A stretch of 64,000 nt of DNA from Streptomyces sp. NBC_01445. GTDB taxonomy: Bacteria > Actinomycetota > Actinomycetes > Streptomycetales > Streptomycetaceae. Shown piece after piece: positions 34,360 to 42,820 of the stretch; the first letter of the stretch is position 1, and each line of letters begins with the position of its first letter. Below the pieces are notes generated by a model. It ran no database searches. It worked only from the letters and a program-made list of their open reading frames with translations, and was not told the origin of the DNA. The position numbers and the translations under genes were made by a program. The DNA lies in assembly GCF_035918235.1 (NCBI RefSeq), contig NZ_CP109485.1, positions 744,001 to 808,000 on the forward strand, read 5' to 3'.

Positions 34360-35724
34360 TCACGGGACGAGGGTGTAGAAGTAGTAGCCGAGCGGGATCA
34401 TCACGATCCACAGCGGCCAGGCCACCTCGCGGATCCGCCCGCTGACGGTCTTGACCAGGACGTGCGCGGCCAGGCCCGTCGCGATGCCGGTGCCGAAGTT
34501 GCCGAAGAACAAGGTGGTCGCGACGGTCAGTGCCGCGGGGACGGCGTGGGTCGGGTCCTTGAAGTCGACGTTCTTCAGGGCGCCGAGCATGTTCAGCCCG
34601 ATGTACATGAGGACGGGCGCCGTGGCCGCGGACGGGATCAGCGTCGCGAAGGGGGTGACCAGCAGCAGGAGGCCGAAGCCGCAGGCCGCCCACACCGACG
34701 CGAGGCCGGTCCTGCCTCCCGAGTCGGCACCGGCCGACGACTCCAGGTAGGCCGTCATCGAGGGCGCGCCGACGGCGGCCCCGCCCATCACGGAGACGGA
34801 GTCGACGAGGAACGGGCGGCGGGAGCCGGGGATGTTGCCGTCCTCGTCGAGCAGCCCGGCCCGCCCGGCGACGGCCAGCAGCGTCCCCGTCATGGAGAAG
34901 AACTCCGAGACGAAGAACGCGAAGATGTACGGGAAGTACTCGGGCCTGAGCGCGCCCAGGACGTCGATGTGGAAGAGCAGCGGGCCGGGTGAGTCCGGGG
35001 CCGAGAAGAGGCTGTCGGGGACCTCGGTCACGCCCAGCGGGATACCGGCGATCGTCACCGCCGCGATGGTGATGAGGAACGCGCCGGGCACCTTGCGCGA
35101 GGCGAGCGCCGTGAGCAGCAGCAACCCGGCCAGGGCCAGCAGCCCGGCGGGCTTCGACAGGTCGCCGACGGCGAGCGCCGCCTTGTCGGCGTTGCCCACG
35201 ACGAGGTCCGCGTCCCGGAATCCGATCAGGGCGATGTAGAGGCCGAGGCCGCCGCTGATGGCGTACTTGAGGTGCATCGGCATCAGGCGCGTGACGAGGT
35301 CGCGGATGCCGAGGAGGGTCAGCACCAGGAAGGCCACGCCGGACCAGAAGACCATGCCGAGCGCCGTGTCCCAGGGGACGTGGTCCTGGCCGACGATGGT
35401 GAACGCGACGAGCGCCACTCCGCCGAGGCCCGGGGCGACGACGAAGGGCAGGTTGGCCATCAGGCCCATCGCCAGGGTGGCCAGGGCTATCGCGATGATG
35501 ACGGCGGTGGTGGCGGCGCCGTGCGGCACACCGGCGCCGGCCAGCTGACCGGGCACGACGACCACGGCGTAGGCGGCGGCCATGAACATCGAGGCGCCCG
35601 CCACTATTTCGGTGCGGTGGGTGCTGCCTCGGCCTCGGACGCTGAAGAGACGTTCGGTGAGCGAGGCGGGTGGCTCGGTCGTGACGGCGGTCTGCTCGCC
35701 GGTGGTCGGAGCGGTGGGTGGCAT
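34360..35724 (-). CDS. NCS2-family purine permease (AzgA-like)
   Basis: 454 residues from the ATG at 35724 with a GAGG site. About 12-14 helices; after the Ser/Thr-rich N-terminus comes RGSTHRTEIVAGASMFMAAAYAVVVVPGQLAGAG, with the family's APGLGGVALVAFTIVGQ and a C-terminal GNFGTGIATGLAAHVLVK. Members import adenine, guanine and hypoxanthine with protons. It precedes adenine deaminase by 29 bp, so imported adenine feeds Ade. The LacI operator cluster lies 100-150 bp upstream. Confidence 0.9.
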   Translation of the reverse strand: MPPTAPTTGEQTAVTTEPPASLTERLFSVRGRGSTHRTEIVAGASMFMAAAYAVVVVPGQLAGAGVPHGAATTAVIIAIALATLAMGLMANLPFVVAPGLGGVALVAFTIVGQDHVPWDTALGMVFWSGVAFLVLTLLGIRDLVTRLMPMHLKYAISGGLGLYIALIGFRDADLVVGNADKAALAVGDLSKPAGLLALAGLLLLTALASRKVPGAFLITIAAVTIAGIPLGVTEVPDSLFSAPDSPGPLLFHIDVLGALRPEYFPYIFAFFVSEFFSMTGTLLAVAGRAGLLDEDGNIPGSRRPFLVDSVSVMGGAAVGAPSMTAYLESSAGADSGGRTGLASVWAACGFGLLLLVTPFATLIPSAATAPVLMYIGLNMLGALKNVDFKDPTHAVPAALTVATTLFFGNFGTGIATGLAAHVLVKTVSGRIREVAWPLWIVMIPLGYYFYTLVP

Positions 35725-35822
35725 ACGAAACCTCGGCGGGGATGAGGGGTCGGGCAGAACTGCCTGCGGCGGCGTCGGCGCGGGAGGGCTCGCGGGAGGT
35801 GGGGGCACCCGGCTTGGGCCAG

Positions 35823-35873
35823 GTCTCTGCAACCGGGTTCTGTAACCGGTTGCAGAGACCGGTTGCAGGTATG
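35823..35873. promoter_or_regulatory. LacI-type operator cluster in the permease/lacI intergenic region
   Basis: Perfect 14-bp inverted repeats (GTCTCTGCAACCGG and its complement) surround a 9-nt spacer at 35823-35859. Inside and next to them are three overlapping LacI-like cores: CAACCGGGTT, TAACCGGTTG and GACCGGTTGC. The position between the divergent permease and LacI genes supports control of both by the LacI protein. Confidence 0.65.
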
Positions 35874-35947
35874 ATGACACGCCGTAAAGCGAATGTGAAC
35901 ACAGGGGCCCGCGCATGCTCGGCGGGCACGTCAGGCAGGGGGCGGCG

Positions 35948-36925
35948 ATGGCGACGCTGATGGATGTGGCGCGCGCGGCGGGGGTGTCCAAGGCCACGGC
36001 CTCAAGGGCCCTGCAGCGCCCCGAGCTGGTCGCGGAACCCACCCGCCTGCGGGTACTGGACGCCGCGCAGCGCCTCGGCTTCCACCCCAACGCCGCCGCC
36101 CGCGCGCTGACCACCGGGCGGACGGGCCTGGTCGGTCTCGTCGTGCCGACGCTCTCCAACCCGTTCTTCGCGCCGCTCGTGATGGGCGCCCAGCAGACCG
36201 CCGAGAAGACCGACCATCACCTCTTGATCGCCGTCTCGGAGTACGACCCCACGCGCGAGGCGGAGCTCGCCGACCGCCTCGCGGAACAGGCCGACGGGCT
36301 GATCATGGTCACTCCGGTAGGCACCGATGCCGCGCTGCGCGAACGCGCGCGGCGCGTGCCCCTCGTACTGGTCGACCGCCAGGTGGGCCGGCTGCCCGCA
36401 GTCGTGGCCGACACGGCGACGGGCCTGGCGCAGCTCATGGATCACCTCCTCGACCAGGGTCACCGGGACATCGCGTATGTCTCGGGTCCCGCGGGCTCCT
36501 GGGCCGACGGGCAGCGGTCCGCGATCCTGAGGGAGCGCGCGGAACAGGCGAAGGCCCAGCTGCATGTCCTCGGCCCGATGCCGCCCACGTTCGACGCGGG
36601 GATCGAGGCCGCCCGCACCCTCCCGCGCGAGGCCACGGCCGTGCTCGCGTACAACAGCTACCTGACGCTCGGCCTGCTGCACGGACTCGCGGCGGCGCAC
36701 CGCCGGGTGCCCGAGGACGTCAGTCTGGCCGCGGCCGACGATCTGAGCAGCCTCAAGTCGACGACACCTTCCGTGACCGCGCTCGACGTCCCGGTGGAGG
36801 AGGTGGGCGCACTCGCCGTCACGCGCCTCATCGACCTGCTCGCCGGCCACCACGTCACGGTCACCTCCCGGCTGCCGTCCCGGCCGGTCCTGCGCGCGTC
36901 GACGGCTCCGCCCGCGAACCGGTAG
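35948..36925 (+). CDS. LacI-family transcriptional regulator
   Basis: 325 residues from the ATG at 35948, with AGGGGGCG 7 nt upstream; an earlier frame start at 35915 is less likely. The N-terminal helix-turn-helix TLMDVARAAGVSKATASRALQ is classical LacI, with the hinge NAAARALTTGRTGLVGLVVPTLSNPFF. The periplasmic-binding-like core has VLVDRQVGRLPAVVAD. The divergent permease/Ade pair and the palindromes between them suggest it senses a purine, as PurR-type LacI proteins do. Confidence 0.88.
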   Translation: MATLMDVARAAGVSKATASRALQRPELVAEPTRLRVLDAAQRLGFHPNAAARALTTGRTGLVGLVVPTLSNPFFAPLVMGAQQTAEKTDHHLLIAVSEYDPTREAELADRLAEQADGLIMVTPVGTDAALRERARRVPLVLVDRQVGRLPAVVADTATGLAQLMDHLLDQGHRDIAYVSGPAGSWADGQRSAILRERAEQAKAQLHVLGPMPPTFDAGIEAARTLPREATAVLAYNSYLTLGLLHGLAAAHRRVPEDVSLAAADDLSSLKSTTPSVTALDVPVEEVGALAVTRLIDLLAGHHVTVTSRLPSRPVLRASTAPPANR

Positions 36926-36939
36926 CCCCCGCCGGCCCG

Positions 36940-37530
36940 CTACCGAGCGCGGGTCAACGCGTCCAGACAGTCGTCAAGGAGCTCGGCCTGGCGACGGGGC
37001 GGGAACGCCTCGGGGTCGAACAGCGCCTGCACCACCAGGCCGAGTACGAAGGCCTGAGCTCCGGCCGCGATGCGCGCCGGATCCCCGGCGCGCAGTTCGC
37101 CCGCCTCCTGAGCGGCCTCGACGAGGTCGCGCAGCTTGTCGCGGCCTCGCCCGTACTTGCCGGCGTAGTCGGCACTCAGCCCGGGGTCGGCGAGCGCGGT
37201 GTCCCAGGAGGACACCCAGATCCGGTTGCTGTCGGTTGCCTCGCCCGTCAGCGGGAGGATGCTCATCAGGGCGGCCTTCAGCGCGGCCAGGCCCTCCCCC
37301 GCCGCAGGCCGGGGGCGCGAGACGGTCCGCTGCTCGAGCAGGTCGAGGGCGTACGCGACCAGGTCGCGCTTGGCCGGGAAGTAGTGGGTCAGCAGGCCGG
37401 TGGACGCGTCGAGTTCGGCGGCGACGGCGCGCATGGTCAGGCCGCCGAATCCGTGCGCGACCAGCACCCGCCAGACCGCCTCGGAGACGTCACGGCGACG
37501 GGCCTCATGGTCCCCCTTGGTACGTGGCAT
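36940..37530 (-). CDS. TetR-family regulator (BetI-like)
   Basis: 196 residues starting MPRTKGDHEARRRDVSEAVWRV. The recognition helix region is MRAVAAELDASTGLLTHYFPAKRDLVAYALDLL, where STGLLTHYFP resembles the BetI subgroup, followed by a helical ligand domain with WVSSWDTALADPGL. The ATG at 37530 is upstream of a divergent GNAT gene (37579), so the two may be co-regulated. It is convergent with the LacI gene. Confidence 0.88.
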   Translation of the reverse strand: MPRTKGDHEARRRDVSEAVWRVLVAHGFGGLTMRAVAAELDASTGLLTHYFPAKRDLVAYALDLLEQRTVSRPRPAAGEGLAALKAALMSILPLTGEATDSNRIWVSSWDTALADPGLSADYAGKYGRGRDKLRDLVEAAQEAGELRAGDPARIAAGAQAFVLGLVVQALFDPEAFPPRRQAELLDDCLDALTRAR

Positions 37531-37578
37531 GCTGCTACGGTACATAGCCAAAACGCTTGTTGTGTGAATGGGGTCCTC

Positions 37579-38124
37579 ATGTTCTCTCTCCCCTTGCGGG
37601 ACGACGCCCGTCTCGCCCCGCTCGAGATATGGCATGCCGAGGAGTTCGCCGCCCACCTGGACCGGGCGCGCGAGCACATCCGGCCGTGGGTCGGTGCGGG
37701 CTTCGTCACTGTCGACGTCGACGGGGCGCGCGCCACACTGCGCCGGTACGCCGAGCGCCAGGCCGCGGACGGCGGCCGCCTCTACGGCATCTGGCTCGAC
37801 GGCACGCTCGTCGGCGGCGTGATGTTCGTGGACTTCGACGCCGCTTCCGGTTCCTGCGAGATCGGCTGCTGGCTGGAGCCGGACGCCGAGGGCCACGGCC
37901 TGATCACACCGGCGTGCGGCACCTTGCTGGACTGGGCGTTCACCACACGGGGCCTGCACCGCGCCGAGTGGCACTGCCGGGCCGACAACGAACGCAGCGC
38001 CGCGGTGGCCAAACGGCTCGGCATGACACTCGAAGGCGTTCAGCGCGAGTCCTGGCCGTACGACGGCACCCGTCACGGCACGCAGCTCTGGGCGATCCTC
38101 GCTCCGGAGTGGCGCGCCCAGTAA
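37579..38124 (+). CDS. GNAT-family acetyltransferase (RimJ/RimL type)
   Basis: 181 residues from the ATG at 37579. Hallmarks are RLAPLEIWHAEEFAAHLDRAREHIRPWV, LVGGVMFVDFD and the CoA-binding EIGCWLEPDAEGHGLITPACGTLLDWAF with DNERSAAVAKRLGM. These are the RimL (ribosomal protein L7/L12 N-acetyltransferase) blocks; in actinobacteria this group often acetylates proteins or small molecules and the substrate is open. It is divergent from the BetI-like TetR. Confidence 0.88.
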   Translation: MFSLPLRDDARLAPLEIWHAEEFAAHLDRAREHIRPWVGAGFVTVDVDGARATLRRYAERQAADGGRLYGIWLDGTLVGGVMFVDFDAASGSCEIGCWLEPDAEGHGLITPACGTLLDWAFTTRGLHRAEWHCRADNERSAAVAKRLGMTLEGVQRESWPYDGTRHGTQLWAILAPEWRAQ

Positions 38125-38411
38125 CCACGACACCGCGCGCCCGGGAATGGCGAACCCAGTAGCCACCCACCGCGGCGCCCCATAGCTCGTACGCGTCCCG
38201 CGCACACGTTCCCGTGGTGCGGGACGGCGCGCGATCACGTTCCGCTTGGCCGTCTGCCTCATTCGGCAGGTTTGCACTTCCAGGACGCGAAATCGCCCCC
38301 TTCGCGCCGTACCTGGCCACCACTCCCGGCTGCTTGCCTTGTGGGTGCAACGAGGAGCTTTCGTACCACCGATCGCTTCGCCCACCCTCGTTACATCTCC
38401 TGGGAGGGAAT
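38125..38411 (+). promoter_or_regulatory. Upstream region of the encapsulin/2-MIB operon
   Basis: 287 bp without a gene between the acetyltransferase and the encapsulin. It contains CTGCC-TCATTC-GGCAG (38254-38269), a short palindrome that could be an operator or the acetyltransferase terminator. GGGAGGGA at 38402-38409 is the ribosome site of the encapsulin. I do not see a clear -10/-35. Confidence 0.4.
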
Positions 38412-39857
38412 GTGTCCGTACCGGACAGCGCCACCGGTCCCGCGAGCGACGAAGAAACCGCACCTGAAGTCCCGACCGACCAGCAGCTGACCAGTCTCGG
38501 TACCCATGCGGCACGCCGGCTGGCCACGACCACCAAGTCCGCACCGCAGATGCAGGCCATCACCTCACGGTGGCTGCTGAAATCCCTGCCATGGGTGGAC
38601 GTCAAGGGCGGCACGTACCGGGTCAACCGGCGTCTCCAGCTCAGCATCGGCCGCGGCAGGGTGCAGTTCGACCAGAACGGCGGGAACGACATCAAAGTCA
38701 TCCCCGAGACGCTCACCGAACTCCCCGTCCTGCGCGGGTACGACGACATCGACGTACTGAAGGAAATCGCCACCCGGTTCCGGACCCGGGAGGTGCGGGC
38801 CGGGCAGGTCCTCTTCGAGGCCGGGCAGCCGGTGACCGAGGCTTACCTGGTGGCCCACGGGCGGTTCACTCGCTTCACCGAAGGCAAGTACGGCGAGGAG
38901 GAGGTCATCGGCGTCGTCACGGACGGCGACCAGATGGGCGACGAGGCCATCGGCCAGCCGGACCCGCTGTGGCTCAGCTCGGTCCGGGCCGAGACCGCGG
39001 GCACCGTTCTCGTACTGCCCTGGGACGTCGTCGAGGAGCTCACCGAGCGGACACCGTCCCTCGCCGCGCACCTGCGGGAGTACGTCGAACGACAGCGGCT
39101 GCCGAGGAACCGCAAGGGCGAGGCAGACGTCCCCGTGCAGTCCGGGCACACGGGTGAGCCGACGCTGTCCGGCGGCTTCGTCGACTATGAACTCACGCCG
39201 CGCGAATACGAGTTGTCCCTCACCCAGACCGTCCTGCGCGTCCACACCCGCATCGCCGACCTCTACAACGACCCGATGGACCAGACCGAGGAGCAACTCC
39301 GCCTCACCATCGAGGAGATCCGCGAGCGCCAGGAGTGGGAACTCCTCAACAACCGCGAGTTCGGGCTGCTGCACAACGTCGACTACGGCCAGCGCATCAG
39401 CACCTTCTCCGGCCCGCCCACCCCCGACGATCTCGACGAACTGCTCTCCATGCGCCGTAAGACGAAGCTCTTCCTCGCCCATCCGAAGGCGATCGCCGCG
39501 TTCTTCCGGCAGTGCAACCGGCGCGGTCTGGTCCCCGGGACCGCGAACGTCGACGGTCACGAGGTGCCCGCCTGGCGAGGCGTTCCGCTGTTCCCCTGCG
39601 GCAAGATCCCGGTCACGCCGCAGCACACGACCAGCATCCTCGCGCTGCGCACCGGGGAGTCCGACCAGGGAGTCGTCGGCCTCTACCAGACCGGCATCCC
39701 CGAGGAGTACCAGCCCGGCCTGAACGTCAGGTTCATGGGCATCAACACCACCGCGATCATCAACTACCTCGTCACCGCCTACTACTCGCTGGCGATTCTC
39801 GTCCCCGACGCGGCGGGGATCCTCGAGAACGTGCAGATCGGACGGACCGCCGAATGA
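38412..39857 (+). CDS. Family 2B encapsulin shell protein with inserted cNMP-like domain
   Basis: 481 residues starting GTG at 38412 after GGGAGGGA. The body is an HK97-fold shell protein; residues about 110-230 are a cyclic-nucleotide-binding-like domain ([32 protein letters not shown]) that family 2B inserts in the shell loop. The phosphate-binding cassette reads [17 protein letters not shown], missing the Arg that normally contacts the cyclic phosphate, so cNMP binding is doubtful. Family knowledge: these shells enclose 2-methylisoborneol synthase. The neighbours (2-MIB synthase, methyltransferase) fit this. Related to EshA of Streptomyces griseus. Cytoplasmic compartment. Confidence 0.9.
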   Translation: MSVPDSATGPASDEETAPEVPTDQQLTSLGTHAARRLATTTKSAPQMQAITSRWLLKSLPWVDVKGGTYRVNRRLQLSIGRGRVQFDQNGGNDIKVIPETLTELPVLRGYDDIDVLKEIATRFRTREVRAGQVLFEAGQPVTEAYLVAHGRFTRFTEGKYGEEEVIGVVTDGDQMGDEAIGQPDPLWLSSVRAETAGTVLVLPWDVVEELTERTPSLAAHLREYVERQRLPRNRKGEADVPVQSGHTGEPTLSGGFVDYELTPREYELSLTQTVLRVHTRIADLYNDPMDQTEEQLRLTIEEIRERQEWELLNNREFGLLHNVDYGQRISTFSGPPTPDDLDELLSMRRKTKLFLAHPKAIAAFFRQCNRRGLVPGTANVDGHEVPAWRGVPLFPCGKIPVTPQHTTSILALRTGESDQGVVGLYQTGIPEEYQPGLNVRFMGINTTAIINYLVTAYYSLAILVPDAAGILENVQIGRTAE

Positions 39858-39882
39858 CGCGCGACGACGGACGGGGTACGCG

Positions 39883-40932
39883 ATGAGTGCACCGCCGGAC
39901 ACAGCCGCCCCGTTCTCTCCGCCGGGGCCGCCCAGCCTTGCCCGCGCCCTGCAGACACGGCGCGGCGGTGCGGTCCCCGGACTGCGTCACCAGCCGGCGG
40001 TCCCCGCCGATCCCGTGAAGGTCGAGGAGGTCGACCGCAGGCTGGAGATCTGGGCCCGCGGTCTCGATCTGTTCCCCGAGGCGTGGTTCGAGGACTTCGC
40101 GCGCTTCCAGGTCGGGCGGGCCGTGGTGCTCCAGCACCCGGGGGCGGCCGACCTGGACCGCCTCACCGCCGCGGGCAAACTGCTGCTCGCGGAGAACATG
40201 GTCGACGACTGCTACTGCGAGGACAAGGGCGGATCACCGCGCGGCCTCGGCGGCCGGCTGATCATGGCGCAGTCCGCGATCGATCCGTACCACGGGACAG
40301 CCGAGGCGGAGGAGCAGTGGCGCCACGGCGTGCAGGCCGACGGCCCGCTGCGCTCGTACCACGTGGCCTTCCAGGACTACGCCGCCTTCGCCACACCCAG
40401 CCAGGCATCCCGGTTCGTCCACGACATCGCGCGGCTGCACCTCGGGTACCTCGCCGAGGCCGCCTGGGCGGAGACCCGGCACATGCCGCGCGTGTGGGAG
40501 TACCTGGTCATGCGGCAGTTCAACAACTTCCGCCCCTGTCTGTCCCTCGTCGACGCGGTCGACGGCTACGAACTGCCCGAGGCCGTCTACGCCCGGCCCG
40601 AGATCCAGCGGGTCACGGCGCTGGCGTGCAACGCGACGACGCTCGTCAACGACCTGTACTCCTTCACCAAGGAACTGGCCAACGACCCCACCCACCTCAA
40701 CCTGCCGCAGGTCGTCGCGGCCAACGAACGGTGCGGCCTCAAGGCCGCCTACCTCAAGTCCGTCGACATCCACAACGAGATCCAGACGGCCTTCGAAGAG
40801 GAGGCCGCGCTTCTGTCCGCCATGTCACCCCTCGTCGAACGGTACGTCCAGGGCCTCAGCACCTGGGTGGCCGGCAACCACGAGTGGCACGCCACGAACA
40901 GCCGCCGCTACCACCTGCCCGACTACTGGTAG
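39883..40932 (+). CDS. 2-methylisoborneol synthase (terpene cyclase), encapsulin cargo
   Basis: 349 residues. The Mg-binding motifs of class I terpene cyclases are DDCYCED at 108-114 (the 2-MIB synthase form) and NDLYSFTKE at 256-264. It cyclises 2-methylgeranyl diphosphate to 2-methylisoborneol, the earthy odorant. The N-terminus is a short Pro-rich disordered tail of about 25 residues (PPGPPSLARAL); many streptomycete 2-MIB synthases have a longer one (about 440 residues overall), which is thought to target the enzyme to the encapsulin. Downstream is the GPP methyltransferase. Confidence 0.92.
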   Translation: MSAPPDTAAPFSPPGPPSLARALQTRRGGAVPGLRHQPAVPADPVKVEEVDRRLEIWARGLDLFPEAWFEDFARFQVGRAVVLQHPGAADLDRLTAAGKLLLAENMVDDCYCEDKGGSPRGLGGRLIMAQSAIDPYHGTAEAEEQWRHGVQADGPLRSYHVAFQDYAAFATPSQASRFVHDIARLHLGYLAEAAWAETRHMPRVWEYLVMRQFNNFRPCLSLVDAVDGYELPEAVYARPEIQRVTALACNATTLVNDLYSFTKELANDPTHLNLPQVVAANERCGLKAAYLKSVDIHNEIQTAFEEEAALLSAMSPLVERYVQGLSTWVAGNHEWHATNSRRYHLPDYW

Positions 40933-41011
40933 TCCGCGCACCGGTCCAACCACTCGGACCCGAAGTCCGTTTCACCTGATCCACTGTCAAATGCACTGCG
41001 AGGAGTACCTG

Positions 41012-41887
41012 TTGACCACCGCTCCCCACTTCACCTCGGCCGTTCCGCTGCCGGCCCAGTCCACGTACCAGTCCCGTGTCGCCGAATACTGGAACGCCGA
41101 GGAAAACCCGGTCAACCTCGAACTCGGCAAGATCGACGACCTGTACCACCACCACTACGGGATCGGACCCGCGGACAACTCGGTGCTCGACGAGCCCGAC
41201 CCCACGCGGCGCAACGACCGGATCACCGCCGAGCTGCACCGGCTCGAACACGCCCAGGCCAACTGCCTCGCCGACCACCTCGGACCGCTCACCGCCACCG
41301 ACCGGGCCTTCGACGCCGGCTGCGGACGCGGCGGCGGCAGTGTCGTGGCGCATCTGCGGTACGGCTGCCAGACCGACGGCGTCACCATCTCGGCCAAACA
41401 GGCGGACTTCGCCAACGCCCAGGCCGCCAAGCGCGGCATCGACGGCCAGGTCCGCTACCACCACCGCAACATGCTCGACACCGGTCTGCCGACCGGCGCG
41501 TTCGGCGCGTCGTGGAACAACGAGTCGACCATGTACGTCGAGCTGGAGCTGCTCTTCGCCGAACACGCCCGGCTGCTGCGCCGCGGCGGCCGGTACGTGG
41601 TCATCACCGGCTGCTACAACGACGGTTACGGCCGGGCGTCGCGCGAGGTGTCCCTGATCAACGCCCACTACATCTGCGACATCCACCCACGGTCGGAGTA
41701 CTTCCGCGCCATGGCCCGCAACCGCCTGGTCCCCGTGCACGTCGAGGACCTCACGGAGGCCGCGCTGCCGTACTGGGAACTGCGCAAGCAGGCCGACCAT
41801 CTGGTCACCGGCATCGAGGACACGTTCCTCACCGCGTACAAGAACGGCAGCTTCCAGTACCTGATGATCGTCGCCGACCGCGTCTGA
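41012..41887 (+). CDS. Geranyl diphosphate 2-C-methyltransferase
   Basis: About 291 residues. The probable start is TTG at 41012 with GAGGAG 6 nt upstream; an ATG at 40991 precedes the ribosome site. YQSRVAEYWNAEENPVNLELGKIDDLYHHHYGIG is the family opening, then the SAM motif FDAGCGRGGGSVVAHL and NESTMYVELELLFAEHARLLRRGG. It methylates geranyl diphosphate at C2 to give 2-methylgeranyl diphosphate, the substrate of the preceding cyclase. Hence a complete 2-MIB pathway with its own shell. Confidence 0.92.
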   Translation: MTTAPHFTSAVPLPAQSTYQSRVAEYWNAEENPVNLELGKIDDLYHHHYGIGPADNSVLDEPDPTRRNDRITAELHRLEHAQANCLADHLGPLTATDRAFDAGCGRGGGSVVAHLRYGCQTDGVTISAKQADFANAQAAKRGIDGQVRYHHRNMLDTGLPTGAFGASWNNESTMYVELELLFAEHARLLRRGGRYVVITGCYNDGYGRASREVSLINAHYICDIHPRSEYFRAMARNRLVPVHVEDLTEAALPYWELRKQADHLVTGIEDTFLTAYKNGSFQYLMIVADRV

Positions 41888-42011
41888 CTCCGCCCCCGCC
41901 CTGATCCCTGATCCGGCGACGTCCGCGTGAACCGGCCTTCGTGGGGTAGGAAGGCAAGGCCCGCACACCGGGCGGACGGATCACGCGGAACAGAGAGAGG
42001 GCGGTCGGGTC

Positions 42012-42389
42012 ATGGCGCTGGAGCAGGCGGCCCACGGCATGGTGCAGGCGGTCGTCATCCACAACGGACGCCTGCTCCTGGTGGAACAGCCGGACGGCAG
42101 TGAGCTGCCGTCCGGCATTCCCGAGCCCGCCGAGTCGGCGGAGGCCACCGCCGCGCGCCTTGTGTACGAGCTCACCGGCTATCTCGTCGACGGTTCATCG
42201 ACACTCGAACCACAGGCGGCTCAGGGAGATCCCGGGCCGGCCGTCCTGTGTCAGCTGCTGACCGAGGATCCGTCGGACGGGGCGCGGCTCAGGCCGGAGC
42301 AGATCCATTGGGTTCCGGTCGCGGCGGCCGTCGACGCCACGCCCCCGGGAGCCGTGCGCAACTACTTGGAGGGCCACACGCCGGTGTGA
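42012..42389 (+). CDS. Nudix-like protein with degenerate Nudix box
   Basis: 125 residues. MVQAVVIHNGRLLLVEQPDGSELPSGIPEPAESAEATAARLVYELTG has the Nudix fold's first strand, loop and helix, but the box lacks the REUXEEXG charges (RLVYELTG in place of REVxEETG), so hydrolysis is doubtful. The 2-MIB operon is 124 bp upstream; whether it belongs to it is unclear. Confidence 0.65.
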   Translation: MALEQAAHGMVQAVVIHNGRLLLVEQPDGSELPSGIPEPAESAEATAARLVYELTGYLVDGSSTLEPQAAQGDPGPAVLCQLLTEDPSDGARLRPEQIHWVPVAAAVDATPPGAVRNYLEGHTPV

Positions 42390-42417
42390 GGCCCTCCAAC
42401 TGGTCTGCCGGACCTCG

Positions 42418-42597
42418 TCACGGGGCCCAGCGGCCGTTGGCCTTGCGATGATCGTGGGGCTGCTGGGACTTACCGGGCAGCTGGTCCTTCGCCTGCTTGA
42501 CGGCCGCCTGCGGGATCTGCGAGTGGAAGTACAGCAGCTTGCCCTGCCCTCGTGCACCTATGCCGTGGTGCCCTTTCGCCGGTGAGTTCTTGCTCAT
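42418..42597 (-). CDS. Small basic hypothetical protein (59 residues)
   Basis: MSKNSPAKGHHGIGARGQGKLLYFHSQIPQ and onward, 59 residues, rich in Lys, His, Gln and Gly. A GAGGTG site about 9 nt upstream of the ATG (42597) supports translation. I recognise no domain; the low hydrophobicity suggests a soluble or nucleic-acid-associated protein. It stands alone between the Nudix-like gene and the baeRF gene. Confidence 0.5.
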   Translation of the reverse strand: MSKNSPAKGHHGIGARGQGKLLYFHSQIPQAAVKQAKDQLPGKSQQPHDHRKANGRWAP

Positions 42598-42820
42598 GAC
42601 TCGGCACCTCGCCATCTCACGTCGGCTTCGCGGGCCCGGAAGTGGAAGTCCCCGGTCGCGCATTCCGTAGATTTCACGGTACGCCGCTCCTGACGATGAC
42701 GGCGGGTCGAGACGGTGACTGCGGGTCGAGACGAACCCACCCCGCAGGGCAGGGACCTGTTACCCGTCGGTCGGCCGTTTCCGCCCTGCGTGTCCCGGTG
42801 ATCAATGCGAGGCTGAAATC

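Noticed and set aside
32621..35929. A single 1102-residue minus-strand frame joining adenine deaminase to upstream DNA
   Set aside because: The upstream part is Arg-rich frame shadow of the NCS2 permease gene. A good ribosome site and homology start at 34330.
36954..38544. A 534-residue minus-strand frame including the BetI-like TetR
   Set aside because: The N-terminal half is antisense to the acetyltransferase; the TetR fold starts at 37530.
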